Origin: Dipteris shenzhenensis
Lineage: Eukaryota > Polypodiophyta > Polypodiopsida > Gleicheniales
Strand: one strand, 5' to 3'
Length of the DNA stretch: 64,000 nucleotides
Assembly: GCA_047967505.1 (NCBI GenBank)
Contig: CM106540.1
Shown in pieces: positions 21,400-32,666 of this stretch. A program made the translations under genes and the position numbers. The notes under the pieces are model-generated. The model made no database searches. It worked only from the letters and a program-made list of their open reading frames with translations, and was not told the origin of the DNA. Within the stretch, counting starts at the first letter, position 1; the number at the start of each line of letters is the position of its first letter.

Positions 21400-23982
21400 A
21401 TGGAAACGAAGAGGTGTTCTTCTCTTGTTCTTCATCATCATGTTGTTGCTATGTCTTGGATCATAAGCTTGGGGTTGTGTTGGATCTCGCCTTCTCAGCA
21501 ACAGGCCTACAATCCCACCTTCAGCTTCTTCCTCGACTGCGGTGCCCTTCACAACACCACCACAGTCGACAACCGCACTTGGCTCAGCCATAGCAGCAGC
21601 TCCCCCTTCCTCTCCTCCTCTTCCCCTTCCATCCTCGCTAACTCTTCTTCTTCCTCCTCCCTCCCTTCCTCCCCCTTCTCCTCCCTCCTCTCCACTGCCC
21701 TCATCTTCCCTCTCCCTTTCTCCTTCACCTTCCCCGTCTCCCCTGGCCGCTGCTGGATCCGCCTCTACTTCTATCCCTTCTCCTTCCACCAATATGACCT
21801 CTCCTCATCCTTCTTCTCCGTCACTGCCGGCCCTTTCACCCTCCTCACCAACGTCAACGTGCCCCACGCTATCAGCTCCAGCTCCAACAACTCTGGCTAC
21901 CTCTTCAGGGAGTATTCCATCAACGTCACTGATGTGCCTTTGGTTCTCACCTTCATCCCTGATGCTGCGAGTAACTCTTCCGCCTTCATCAATGCCTTGG
22001 AGGTTGTGTCCATGCCGGCTAATCTTATCTCCGATAGCACCAGCCCTTTGGGAGTAAATTCTCCCGAGTCCATTGGAATCCCTTACATGGCGCTGGAGAC
22101 CATGTATAGAGTGAACGTGGGAGGTCCCTTGGTCTCTCCCGGAGATGATACGCAAGGATTCTACAGAACATGGCTCGCAAATGAAAGCTTCCTTTATTCA
22201 GCTGCAGGAGTAACAAGCGTAAACACCGCAGCAAGCTCCATCATATACAGCTCCTTTTCAAACATCTTTGCACCTCCGATCGTCTACAGCACTGCTCTAC
22301 AGATGACCTCTCCACAAACAGCCAGCCCCGGAAGTCTCAACATCTCTTGGGTCTTTCCCATTGATGCATACTACACATATGTCGTCCGGCTCCACTTCTG
22401 CGAAATCATTTACGTTTCAGGAGGTAAGAGGGTTTTCAATGTTTACCTGCAGAATCAAACAGCATATTCCGATTTAGATCTTGGTATGCAGACTGGATCA
22501 GATAAAGCTTATTACAGGGACTTTTCTGTCGACGCACAAGGGGATACCAGCCTTTGGGTTCAAGCCGGGCCTCCCCCTAATTCTGCTTCCGGGATATTCA
22601 ACCAAGCAATCCTCAATGGCCTTGAGATCTGGAAGCTGAACAATTCGCAGGGAAGTCTGGATGGGACAGGGGTTGCTGGAGCGGCATCACAGAGGCGCTC
22701 AAAAACTGGGGCCGGCCCTGTACTTGGTGCCGTCATTGGAGTAACAGCCGTTCTGGGGGTGCTTTTGGCGGGAATCTTGGTCTGGTACAAGAAGAGAACG
22801 AAGACGATGAAACCGCCCAGTACTCGAGGATGGCGACCTCTTCAAACATATGCGGGAAATTCTGTGAGCTTGGCAAGCAAAATGTCAACTGAGACTCACA
22901 GGAGCGGCACAGGCAGCTACGTTTCATCCGCTCCCTCGAGCCTGGGTCGACTGTTCACTTTTGCAGAAATATTGGATGCTACTCAAAGCTTCGATGAAGC
23001 CCTTGTCATTGGGGTCGGGGGATTCGGAAAGGTGTACCTTGGGGAGATCGACGATGGGACCAAGGTAGCAGTGAAGCGAGGCAACCCGAGATCGGAACAG
23101 GGTATCATGGAATTCCAGACAGAGATTGACATGCTATCCAAGTTGCGGCATCGCCATCTTGTATCTCTAATTGGTTATTGTGAAGAACATCGGGAAATGA
23201 TCTTGGTGTACGAGTACATGGCCAATGGCCCTTTGCGGAGCCATCTCTATGGTTCTGATCTCCCACCCTTGTCGTGGAAGAAGAGGTTAGAAATTTGCAT
23301 CGGAGCTGCTAGGGGTCTTCACTACCTCCACACTGGAGCAGCTCAAAGCATCATTCACCGTGATGTGAAGACCACCAACATCCTCCTTGATGAAAACTTG
23401 GTGGCCAAAGTGTCAGACTTTGGTCTATCAAAGACAGGGCCTACGCTTGACCGAACGCATGTGACCACAGTAGTGAAAGGAAGCTTTGGGTACTTAGATC
23501 CGGAATACTTTCGAAGGCAGCAGTTGACGGAAAAGTCTGATGTCTACTCTTTTGGTGTTGTGTTATTGGAGGTTGTGTGTTCCCGCCCTGCTATAAATCC
23601 TGCCCTTCCCAGGGATCAGGTGAACATTGCAGAATGGGCAATGCAATGGCAGGCCATGGGAAGGTTGGATGAGATTATCGATCCTACCCTGGTGGGCACT
23701 GTTAACATGGAGTCGCTAGGGAAATTTGGAGAAACAGCTGAGAAATGTCTGGCCGAGGAAGGAATCAACAGGCCTACCATCGGAGATGTTCTTTGGAATC
23801 TTGAGTATGCTTTGCAGTTGCAAGAAACAGCCATATCAAATAATGTAGATGAGGACAGCATAAATCGAATCGCAGAGCTTCCAATTCTGCTTCCGATTGT
23901 TCAGGAAGCAAGCGAGGAGGATTCTGAGGATCCCACAGTTAGTGCTGTGTTCTCTCAGTTGGTGAATCCACAGGGAAGGTGA
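21400..23982 (+). CDS. THESEUS1/HERK1-like receptor kinase (CrRLK1L family)
   Basis: An intact, intronless 860-residue plasma-membrane receptor kinase, the usual length for the family. An N-terminal hydrophobic signal peptide (about 1-36) is followed by a malectin-like ectodomain starting FFLDCG (residues 43-48) with many N-x-S/T sites, a transmembrane helix (about 441-463, then YKKR), and a Ser/Thr kinase. Kinase residues seen: G-V-G-G-F-G loop 538-543, Lys559, HRD Asp655, Asn660, DFG Asp673, and DPE 700-702. The C-terminus SAVFSQLVNPQGR is almost that of Arabidopsis THE1, placing it in the THE1/HERK1 branch. These receptors sense cell-wall integrity or RALF peptides and control growth; the ligand here is inferred only from the family. 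The first malectin domain carries an unusual Ser/Pro/Leu-rich insert (about 67-115). The start is supported by A at -3, G at +4 and the signal peptide. Nothing suggests that it is broken. Confidence 0.97.
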   Translation: METKRCSSLVLHHHVVAMSWIISLGLCWISPSQQQAYNPTFSFFLDCGALHNTTTVDNRTWLSHSSSSPFLSSSSPSILANSSSSSSLPSSPFSSLLSTALIFPLPFSFTFPVSPGRCWIRLYFYPFSFHQYDLSSSFFSVTAGPFTLLTNVNVPHAISSSSNNSGYLFREYSINVTDVPLVLTFIPDAASNSSAFINALEVVSMPANLISDSTSPLGVNSPESIGIPYMALETMYRVNVGGPLVSPGDDTQGFYRTWLANESFLYSAAGVTSVNTAASSIIYSSFSNIFAPPIVYSTALQMTSPQTASPGSLNISWVFPIDAYYTYVVRLHFCEIIYVSGGKRVFNVYLQNQTAYSDLDLGMQTGSDKAYYRDFSVDAQGDTSLWVQAGPPPNSASGIFNQAILNGLEIWKLNNSQGSLDGTGVAGAASQRRSKTGAGPVLGAVIGVTAVLGVLLAGILVWYKKRTKTMKPPSTRGWRPLQTYAGNSVSLASKMSTETHRSGTGSYVSSAPSSLGRLFTFAEILDATQSFDEALVIGVGGFGKVYLGEIDDGTKVAVKRGNPRSEQGIMEFQTEIDMLSKLRHRHLVSLIGYCEEHREMILVYEYMANGPLRSHLYGSDLPPLSWKKRLEICIGAARGLHYLHTGAAQSIIHRDVKTTNILLDENLVAKVSDFGLSKTGPTLDRTHVTTVVKGSFGYLDPEYFRRQQLTEKSDVYSFGVVLLEVVCSRPAINPALPRDQVNIAEWAMQWQAMGRLDEIIDPTLVGTVNMESLGKFGETAEKCLAEEGINRPTIGDVLWNLEYALQLQETAISNNVDEDSINRIAELPILLPIVQEASEEDSEDPTVSAVFSQLVNPQGR

Positions 23983-25400
23983 GAAATCAACTCTAGCTAT
24001 CCATGCTGGAGACTCCAATTCTGGTGCTGGAAATGGTCTGCTTCTCAATTTTGAATTGAGACCCTAAGAGATGAAGGTGAGATTGGCCAGTAGGGATCTA
24101 TGTTTGAGGTTTCTCGGTCTGTTTTGCATTATTCTTCTTCCGATTTGTGCTAATTTTTGAGACATCTTAGACGGTGATCCCTACCGGTAGTGTTGTTTAA
24201 AGTATTTTAAACCTTATATCGGATATCTGGCACCATGGAATGAACAAGCAAACCTCAAGTTGGTCCTGTTGCAGCTTCGCTTATTTAGAAGCTAATTATT
24301 CTTTTATTTTTACTTCGGACACACAATTGGAAAAAGTGTATCTAATATTGCCAGCTCTGGAAGATCAAAATTTTCAACTGTCCTTGTGTCCAGGATTTTT
24401 TTCTGCGAAATCAATTGAAATAATGTTTGCTCTTTCAATTCTGGTAAGCTTCTTCTCTGAATTTGTCTCCACTCCAGAGGTGGACTTCTGAAGGCAGCCA
24501 GGACAGTTACACATAATTTTCGAAGCTCTCTTTGGTAGAATTCACATGATGAAGTGACTGGAGTTTTGTTTTTAACAGTTTGCTCGTTGTGAGTGGTATT
24601 GAATGCTTAGGGGTTACTCTTTTGTTTTTCGGCAGCCCATCAGCTGGTTTCTTTGGTATCTTTATCCTTGTCAGCCTTTTTTGCAACAGCATGCTGAACT
24701 AGATGGCGTGGAGGTGTCACGTTATGTCATGCCAGCGCAGAAGGTCTTATAGGCTGTCAGAGGGGAGGAGCTGCCTAACTGGATGAACCTGCCCTACCCT
24801 GTACTTACTAAAATTGAACCCTGATTTGGTATCATATGGCCTATTGCAACTGCCTGTTAAGGACTAGTTAAGTATGCATTCCGGTCCAGTTATGCTAAAT
24901 CTCTTAGTGGCATGATAAAGATGCTTGAAAATTTAATTCCTAGGAAATAGGTATTTTTTGGACTTTTGTGAAGGGTTGCAAGTTGAAATATAGAAAATAA
25001 GGGTTCAACGTAATGGTGGATAGTGGGAATGCTTGTTTACCTAAGATTTTTGTTTAGTATCTTTGAGGTTCAAGGCTAAATGGAAACTATACAATAGGGG
25101 TACTCATTTGAAAGATCTTGAAAAGGATGAATCATTGTGATTATAAGCTCAGAGAACGGACATCATAGTATAAAGATATGCCATTTTGTGTGAAAAAAGA
25201 CATATCATAGTGTGAACTTTGATGTAACTCAAGTAATTACCTTAAATTTGCGAATATAACATAACAAGGCCCTTACATCCCTTTTCATGAGCTTGCTAAG
25301 GTGCCAAGCTTCAGGTACATCAGGGCAGCTAAATATGAATTTCCTGAAAACTTGACATGTTCCATATAAGAAGAGGACTCTTTAGCCTGCCCGTGCTTGT
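23983..25400. other. 3' flank of the receptor kinase, no further gene recognised
   Basis: Probably the 3' UTR and intergenic DNA. I see no clear AATAAA signal close to the stop codon, and no domain in the frames present on either strand. Confidence 0.45.
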
Positions 25401-26480
25401 AAAGTGCAGGCATGAAGTAAATATAGTAGTCATAAATAGTGTAAGCACAGGTAGGATCGTGGTGGAATGTGGATTGGTACACCAAGCTTTGCTCGGAGTT
25501 TCTCTGATAGTGGTGGGGTCAGACATTATTGCATGGTTTTTTCCAGCCTGGAAAACCATGGGTCCTTAGCTATATTGGAAGGGGAGATCGGGCTAAGAGG
25601 GGATTCCAGTTTATTGGAAAGTATTTGGTGGGGTAAGGCTTTGAAAATAAATGATGCTCCTTTAGCTAAGATTGGCTGCTGCTGGTATGAACTCTGGAAT
25701 ACTCACAGGCGGTTGATTGGAAGTCGTTTGGAGGATATCAAGTCTGCCTATATTCTGAAGTACAGGGAGACGATGGTCCTGTCTGAGTTTATGAGTCGAA
25801 TTCCTCAGCGTTGGCCAACTAACACAGTGATGTCCTTGGAGGGCTAAACGATGGACTATAGGAGGTAGAGTGGGGTTGAGAAGGCTCTCAGCTAGCAAAT
25901 TATTCCTACAAAAAGACTTCAATCTCTGAATTAAATGGTGAATAGGAACTTACCAAAGGCGCCTTGTGAGGTTGACTGAGAACTGGAAGAGGTGCTTTTT
26001 GAAAAGGAAGTTTTTTTATTAGTGGCTGCCAATGTGTGGGAAACTCAGCAAATGGTGCAACAGTAATCCTTTGTGCGCTCCGTGTTGAGTCAGGGATGCA
26101 ATTTGGGACTGCATTTATGCACAACAAAAATCTGAATTTGTATGATTGGATATATTCTAGTCTTACAAAGGTGTATGTATTTTGGGACTGCATTTATGCA
26201 CGTAGGATGTGGAGAAACGTGCAACAGCCAGTTAGATCTGTGGCCACTGTCTCAGGGCGGCTGTTTGCCTGCCTTGATGGAAGTGCAGGAATGCTGTGAT
26301 TGTTGCTGAAGGTTCACTTCGGGGTGATAAGTTCTTCTGGATCCAGGCCGAAGTAAAGAATATGGCCCTGGTGGTCTCCAAACGGGATATCTCTAAGGCT
26401 TTAAAGGGTTGACTTTGTTTTCTTTGCTGCGCTGCAGTGGTGGCCATGGGTAGTTAACCCCATGTAGTTTACCTTTTTTG
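25400..26480 (+). pseudogene. Possible non-LTR retrotransposon tail relic
   Basis: A plus-strand frame at 25560-25847 and another at 26036-26299 have the Trp/Cys/Arg-rich composition of the region near the C-terminus of plant LINE reverse transcriptases. The second includes VFWDCIYARRMW, similar to the zf-RVT end (typically C..C...HLFW.C.ARRVW). Polarity and order fit, but no RT motif was found, so the assignment is weak. Confidence 0.3.
26101..26201. repeat. 22-bp direct repeat flanking 57 bp
   Basis: TTTGGGACTGCATTTATGCA occurs at 26102-26121 and again at 26181-26200. In the LINE-like reading this doubles the FWDCIYA-coding DNA, so one copy may be a short templated duplication. Confidence 0.85.
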
Positions 26481-27318
26481 TAATGACCTTTTTCTTGCTG
26501 TGTGTGTGTTTTTCATTTCACCAAAAGAAGTGTGTTTCCCCCCTTAAAATAAGCAATAGTAACCATAAATTGATCTCGTGGTGAGAGTCACGGAATAGGG
26601 ACTTCGTGGTCGGATTCAGGAAGGCCCAAGTATTGTCCACTTATGATCTGGACAGGGAGTAGCTGTTGCAGACTTGCAATCGGTGGTTGAAGGTACATCC
26701 CACTTGTATGGTTGTCACCTTTTGTCTGCAATCAGTACTCAACTTCTGACTTGCATTTGAAAAGAATTTACCCACTTCACAATGCGATTGGTGCCTGCAG
26801 TCCGCAGGGTAAAAACAATCCGGGACTCAACACCCTTGAGCATGGAAATCCCTGCATGTTTCCAGCGAATTGGCTGAGCACATATAGAGGCTGAGGGTTG
26901 TCTTCAACAAAACTTTGCTTTCTTCGTATTTCAGGGAGGAGTGGTTGCTTAGGATTTTCTTGTGATCAGTTTGCTTATTTGCCCTTCCAATTTGTTGCTT
27001 CGTGTTATTTTTGCCAGACTTTTGATTTTCCTGCGTTTAAGGCAGTTGAGGACGCTTAAAACCAGCCTTAGTTATGAAAGCATATGCACTCAGAAGCTTT
27101 CCTATAGTTGTCACCGAAACAACCATATATTTTTCTTTTTCTCTGTTCTTTTTGAAAAGGAGAGATACTGCTGTCTGAATTCTATCAAGCAAACCTGCTA
27201 CCAACACCCAGATATACATGGAACTTGAGCAGCCGTATCCTTGGACCTTACATGGGTAATGGGTACCTTCATCTCATCAGAAAACAAGATTTTTTTTCTC
27301 CACCTAGATGCCAAAGGC

Positions 27319-27460
27319 GATAGGCCCTTATCACTGGCCAACATAGGTGATAGGCCCTTATCATTGGCCAACATACACGGGAGACCCACCGCAGTCCTTC
27401 CATCATGGGTGATAGGTCCTTATCAAAGGTACGATAGGCCCTTATCACGTGCCAACATAG
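27319..27460. repeat. Four copies of a GATA..TATC near-palindrome
   Basis: GATAGGCCCTTATC (or one-base variants) lies at 27319-27332, 27349-27362, 27411-27424 and 27433-27446; three of the four are followed by a CCAACATA tail. The core is nearly its own reverse complement. The block adjoins a 40-bp direct repeat and lies about 500 bp beyond the helicase end of the Helitron-like relic. It could be part of that element's 3' end or an independent minisatellite. Confidence 0.85.
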
Positions 27461-27528
27461 GTGGGAGACCCACTACATCCCTCATTAAAAGTGCTTCACA
27501 TAGGAAGCTGCCCCATCAGGAAGGAAAG

Positions 27529-27608
27529 AGTGGCACATGATCAGATGGGAATAGAGGCAGTCGTGACAAGTGGCACATGATCAAATGGGAATAGAAGCAG
27601 TGGTGACA
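27529..27608. repeat. 40-bp direct repeat, two copies
   Basis: Unit one is 27529-27568 and unit two 27569-27608, beginning AGTGGCACATGATCA. They differ at about three positions, and a third partial AGTGGCAC follows. Confidence 0.93.
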
Positions 27609-27939
27609 AGTGGCACTTCCAAGCTATCTTGGGATCTAATCCAAGAAAAGTCTGTTGTTAATGTTATAGTTCCCAGCACATAGTTCTATTGCTATTTCTA
27701 TTTGAATTGCAGTGTTTTGTGCAAACTAGGTGTTTTTTGAGGATTATTGGGCAGGGAAAAATGTTTAGGGCATGTGCTTGTGTGTGTATCGGTTCATGAA
27801 ATATGAAAGGATCTTTTGCTGTTTTGTTGAGGATCATATCATTGTGGTGTTTGGTTGATTTCACATAATAGAACAAATGAGGAATTGTTGAGTTAGGCGG
27901 GAGAGGCTTGCAGCAAGTGCTGTTTATGTTATTGATGTC

Positions 27940-28744
27940 GTAATCTGTTTGCATTGCTGCTCTGAACCACAAACTCTGGATCTTCTTGGCGTATAGGCTT
28001 TGTTAACTCGTATTGCAATTCTGCCAAAACTGTGTAGGTTGGAGAGCTGATGTTTCATGAAATATCCGCTTGTCTCTTATAGGATGGATTTCGCATAGGT
28101 CACAACCAAAATAACATAGAGGCCGTCGAAATTCTACTACCTATAAGAGAAATTTCATCAATTACTATTGCTTTGAGCTCGTTGTAAGCTTTGGTCAGCA
28201 TGTCCAGTTTATTGTTAGTAGTGGAAGGCTCTTGTTCAGGGTGGTTTTGAAAGCGTAGATGTGTTAATTAACAGCAATATCGAAAGATGCATGAATTGTG
28301 CTCTTGTCTCTATGGCATGCAGTTTTACCAGTCCAATGTATGCAATTTTTAAGAATTTCAATTTCAAAGGATCAGCGCCTAGTTCTTTGTTGTAGATACT
28401 AGTTAGTTGTTCCACTAGCAAGCTTAGGATAGTACTTTCTCTCGTTCTTGTGCCTCCGGTGATGAAAATATGCAATGGAATGGCAGAATTTGTTCTTTTG
28501 TGTATGTTATGTCATCAAAAAGTAGCCTTTGTTCTTGGTTTAAGCCTCGAATTTGATGATGATGTTCTAGTGATGATAACATGACATGCTTTAGCTGAAT
28601 TGTTTCGAACATTGGTTGGTTTGTCTTCTCTTGTCTTGTTACTGTGGTTGTGGCAAAGGCATTTAAATCAGGAGTAGGGTCATAGTTTGTTACATTGATT
28701 GTTGTTCCTGGTTCTGGTAGTGTTGCACCTTGAAATGCTTCCAT
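27940..28744 (-). pseudogene. Helitron helicase (PIF1-type SF1) segment
   Basis: Minus-strand reading: RGLNQEQRLLFDDITY, the usual start of the PIF1 helicase core, then FITGGTRTREST at about 28434-28460, which is a Walker A in which GTGK has become RTRE. Next comes LSLLVEQLTSIYNKELGAD, then a frame change, LTKAYNELK and the Walker B AIVIDEISLIGSRI (28149-28166 for DEIS). After another shift, ELTKPIRQEDPEF lies near 27985, equivalent to the ELT-x-x-x-RQ motif of PIF1 helicases. The domain would unwind the element during rolling-circle transposition. The damaged Walker A and the frameshifts show that it is inactive. Confidence 0.8.
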
Positions 28745-29289
28745 GCATAGTGTATTGTGTGATTCAGTTGCTAATTCATGAGCTCTTTGCTCTATCTCAC
28801 TCCATTTTATGCTGCTGCTGATACAAGTTGTTTGTACATTGCATGTGAACTTGTCTGGAGTTTCTTTTATTTGTAACTTAAATCTTTCATTTGATACAAG
28901 TCGTTTGCACGTTGCATGTGAACTTGTCTCGAGTTTCTTTTATTTCTAACTTAAATCTTTTGAAGGTATCATGCCATGTTTCATTTTTATTTTTTCATAT
29001 TGTCTTCCTCTTTGCGAAAAGGTATATAAAGAAGTATTTGTTTCGTGCAATAATTTGTTGGATCACAGAATTTGTTGTAATGTACGTATCGAATGATCTG
29101 TGGCTTCTTTCTTTTTTTAAAGTGTTTGTGCATGCTGTAGTATGATGTTACTTCAGATAGAGACAAGTTCTCAATGAAGCTTGGTCGGCAAGTATCTGTC
29201 AATAATAGATAGACAAATGATGTCAGTTGAATTGTCTGGTAAGGTTTGTAGCATCAGAGGCGGTTTCAGAACAAATGCACGTCTTCTGA

Positions 29290-30303
29290 TGGTGATGTAT
29301 TGATGAATTGGCATGGTTTGGATGAATGGTACATTGGAATTGATAGAATTATATACACTGCCTATTGTGCTGACATTTGTTGCATGTTAAAAAATGCACT
29401 TCTCATTTTTCGAATCCTTGTTGTTGCATCAGTTTGATCTCGATGACATTGTGCCATTATTTCTTGCAATCCTTTTGTGATTGTGTTGTCAACCTCTGTG
29501 ATGTACGATGTGTAGTAGCTTGCCGCTGCGTCAATTGTGCATCTGTATTTGCTTTCCAAAGAGGTGCTATATGTTTGCTAAAGCAATTTGTCCATATGTT
29601 GTGCAGTGGTCCTTTCAAGAAAAGAGTGGGTCTTCGTAGCTACTTCGAAGGCATTGTACATATTGTTCTTCAGTTCTTCCAAGAACTGTAGCAATGTCCG
29701 GTCATTTGAACTTGAGACAGATTCAATGCTTGGTATATTTCTTGTAGTGTTTTCATTATCTCTTTGCAATGATTTTTTAGTGGTGTAAGAATCGTTGTTT
29801 TATTCATTGGTGGTAAAGGATAATGAAATCGACATATTTGTTATTCTTTTTGCAGTGTAAGTGTGATGATGTGTTTGGATGTCACAGATAATAGGGTCCA
29901 ATAGTTTTTCATCACATGATATGTATTTGTCTACAAACTTCGTCACTTTATCATTTGTTGTGTTGTTGAAGCATGGAGCGTTTCTTATCCAAAGGAGTAG
30001 GTGCCCATGAAGGCTTCCTTGATTTTGGGCTTCTGTGATTTAAAAAAAATCATCTACATGTTTTGTTTTAACGTCTTTTGTTGTGAGTTCACGTCCTTGT
30101 AGCTTTGCTTTTCGTAGACGTATCCATGCCGAACTTGCAATGTTTTTGGAAAGTATAATTATTGCCTTGAAAAAAAGACTTGGTGTATGTAAAGCATGGT
30201 GCATGTCTTTGTGAAGAATCTCCCATTTTATACTTTGGTGGTAGCTGTTTTGTTTTTTACCTTGGATATTAAAAGAACAAAGTTGGATAGTTATGTTCTT
30301 CAC
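29290..30303 (-). pseudogene. Helitron Rep endonuclease (HUH, two-tyrosine) segment
   Basis: The minus-strand track contains PSLFFKAIIILSKNIASSAW, then QNQGSLHGHLLLW, whose His-Gly-His (30001-30009) fits the metal-binding HUH motif. Further on is AAASYYTSYITE (29494-29517), which supplies paired tyrosines in the Y-x-x-x-Y arrangement, followed by CHRDQTDATTR. These are the conserved parts of Helitron Rep, which nicks and rejoins single strands. The segments lie in changing frames with several stops. The link between Rep and helicase (29290-28744) is poorly preserved. Confidence 0.75.
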
Positions 30304-30377
30304 ATTGTTTATCTTTTAGTAAGAATATTGGTTTTTGGTCTTCGATTGGAGCTATTGCCAATACTTGACTTTCATTG

Positions 30378-30698
30378 TCAAGACTGCATGTGAACTCGTA
30401 AAACCATGCAAAAGCGTGTTTGAAAGTGATCATTGTGCATTATTATGATACTAGAGTAATGTTGTGTCCAAACAATAACAAGTATGAGTAGCAAATCCGA
30501 TATCCACTGAATTGGAAAGTGATCACCCCACAAGCCACCTTGTTCAGCTACTGGTAAAGCCAATCGGTAGAGGTACTCGCTTGGTGTTTGAACATTATGA
30601 AGACTTTGTAAAAACTGTGGTGCAAGGGCACATGATAAACAAGATAGTGCAATGTTATCCTGTTGCTGAAGCTTCTGCATAAAATGTTGTACCATCAT
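30378..30698 (-). pseudogene. Possible OTU-like cysteine protease segment upstream of Rep
   Basis: A 106-codon minus-strand frame includes GGLWGDHFPIQWISDLL and later HYSSIIIMHNDHF. In OTU deubiquitinase-like proteases a WGDHxxLQAxAD block precedes a C-terminal H-Y-N-S segment holding the catalytic His. The upstream frame contains DGTTFYAEA, where OTU proteins have DGNCxxRA, so the catalytic Cys would be missing. The position ahead of Rep is unusual, and the family call rests on short motifs. Confidence 0.4.
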
Positions 30699-31149
30699 AT
30701 GTCATAAGGTCATGGATGGCAGACTCTGTCCTATGCAATATGAAATAGAATCAAATAGACAATCACCGCCTTTGTATGGATAGTTGGAAATCTGTATACA
30801 TTGTCGATTCAATAAGACATTGTCAAATAAGACATTGTCAAGGTGAAAGTAATTGTTGCATAGGTTTAGATCGTAGCTTGTTTTGCTTTGTTGTTGTTTT
30901 TGTAATACCTTGATGGTGCAATATTATTTAAAAGCATTACATGACAAGCTTTATTGCAATTGAAATATTATGAGAACTCTACATCATGTACAAGAACTTG
31001 TAATATCATTTACAATTGAAGAAAACACTGGAAGTGTTACTGCAAACAGGATTATGCACACAAACGTATAGTCTTTTGCTTTTCCCTTCCCTTTTTTTTA
31101 ATGCTCTGTGGCTGAGATAAGTACAGCTTCATGAAATTATTCAGTAAGA

Positions 31150-32666
31150 ACTGGGTACTAGATCAGCTCTATATCATTGAAACCAGTAATGCACATAGAT
31201 GCATTGACATGAAATTCACCAAATTTCTTTATCCTAGAGATTTCCTGACGAAATGCAACCTCATATTGCATAAAGTAGGTAACTATATCTTCGTCGATTT
31301 GCATAAAAGCACGGAGCCATGGTTCACGTATAGTGATGCTGACAATCTCGCTGTCTAGAGCTAAGACCTGGCCATGCATCTATGCAACATGTACAAGGTC
31401 AACTTTCTTTTTGCACCATTCACAAAAGAAGGAGTCTCGTGCCACTTTAATTAATGATGTCGCGTTATTGCATTCCGCACAAGTATTGAAGTATGGTGCT
31501 CTAATGTTCTCAAAGCTAAATTCTCCAATGATCTGTTAACATAACAACATAAAAAGTCTAAAGGTATATTTTTTAAAATTATATTTATGTGTTTTAAAAT
31601 AGAAGTGAAATAGTGTTAGAAAAATGCAAATGCAATTCACCTCTTTTACAGAGCTTTTTTTTAAATTGTGGAATGCAGCTACTTCTGCCAGCTGCTTGAT
31701 ATGTTCTTCATATGTTACAGGAAATGCGAAAGAGTAGTATGCAAATAGCAACTTCCTTGTTGTTGTAGCATCATTTGTGAGCCCTACATTTTTTACAACG
31801 TATGCTGTTGTGCGACCACTAAGCAGCTCCTCAAGCATACTCCTTTTAACATCTTCAAATTCATCCCAAAATGCAAGTTGTAGTACAAGCAAGAAAATAG
31901 TTACAGTGAACCAAGTAAAAAGCATGAACAAGGTAATGGTTTCGACACTCACATTTGTTAATTTTGTGTGATGACTAGTACTTACTGTTGTAACATCCTC
32001 AAATGTTGTTCCATCAAAAACTTTAGATAGTGCTTCTTTGCATATTGCCCTTCAAGATATCCTGCATGTGCGAGTACAACAAATTGACTAGTTCATAATA
32101 TGAATCTCTCTGTTTCCTTGCAAAAGCTTGCAATGTCAACTGTTGGGAACATTTGCAAGCGAACTTTGAATTTTGGAATTGAAATCATGTGTGTCCCGCT
32201 AGTTACTTTGATTAGAAACTTTGAGTCATGTTTTTCATATATGTTTCCTTTTCTTCTTATTACTTGAAAGTTTTCAACTCGAACACATGTGTCTCATTTA
32301 ATTAGTTTCTCATGAAAAGCAACTAAGGTATCGTCAAGCTATAATGTGACTGTGATCAGCCCCAACCGGTTTATCAAATCTGCACGGACATTTTGGTATT
32401 TGGAGTCCTTTTCCCTGTCGTATGTGCCATACCTATTTAAAATTAAACCCTCAAATTGCAACATCTTGTATGTTCATCTCAAGGTCTTTTATTTGTAGAA
32501 CCTCAAGTCTTGAGTTCACCTCTGTACAGATTCTACTTGGCATATTGGAGTGTTTCTCTGTGTTGGTAGCGTTACTTTTAGCAATAGCAGGTTTTTTTGC
32601 AATAGACAAAAGCTCATCATCATGTTCTCTTTTTGGAGTGCTTAACGATTGCGTTTTCGTTTGCAT
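31150..32666 (-). pseudogene. Helitron-associated RPA1-like ssDNA-binding protein
   Basis: Starting near 32666 (MQTKTQSLSTPKRE), the minus-strand track continues through RLEVLQIKDLEMNIQDVA and GLILNRYGTYDREKDSKYQN, then RADLINRLGLITVTL, and RVENFQVIRRKGNIYEKHDS. This is the OB-fold DNA-binding pattern of RPA70. After a 108-nt intron (31533-31640, GTGAAT...TTAACAG) a zinc ribbon follows at 31413-31481: CAECNNA...FFCEWC, as in RPA70 DBD-C. RPA-like proteins coat single-stranded DNA and are commonly encoded by plant Helitrons. Stops within the OB region and after HVA show decay. Confidence 0.78.

Noticed and set aside
21292-21792. 166-codon Glu/Gly-rich minus-strand frame inside the receptor kinase
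   Set aside because: A shadow of the pyrimidine-rich coding strand; the plus-strand frame codes a full family protein through the same DNA.
21542-22057. 171-codon Pro/Ser frame on the plus strand inside the receptor kinase
   Set aside because: Out-of-frame reading of the CTTCCTCC tract; no independent support.
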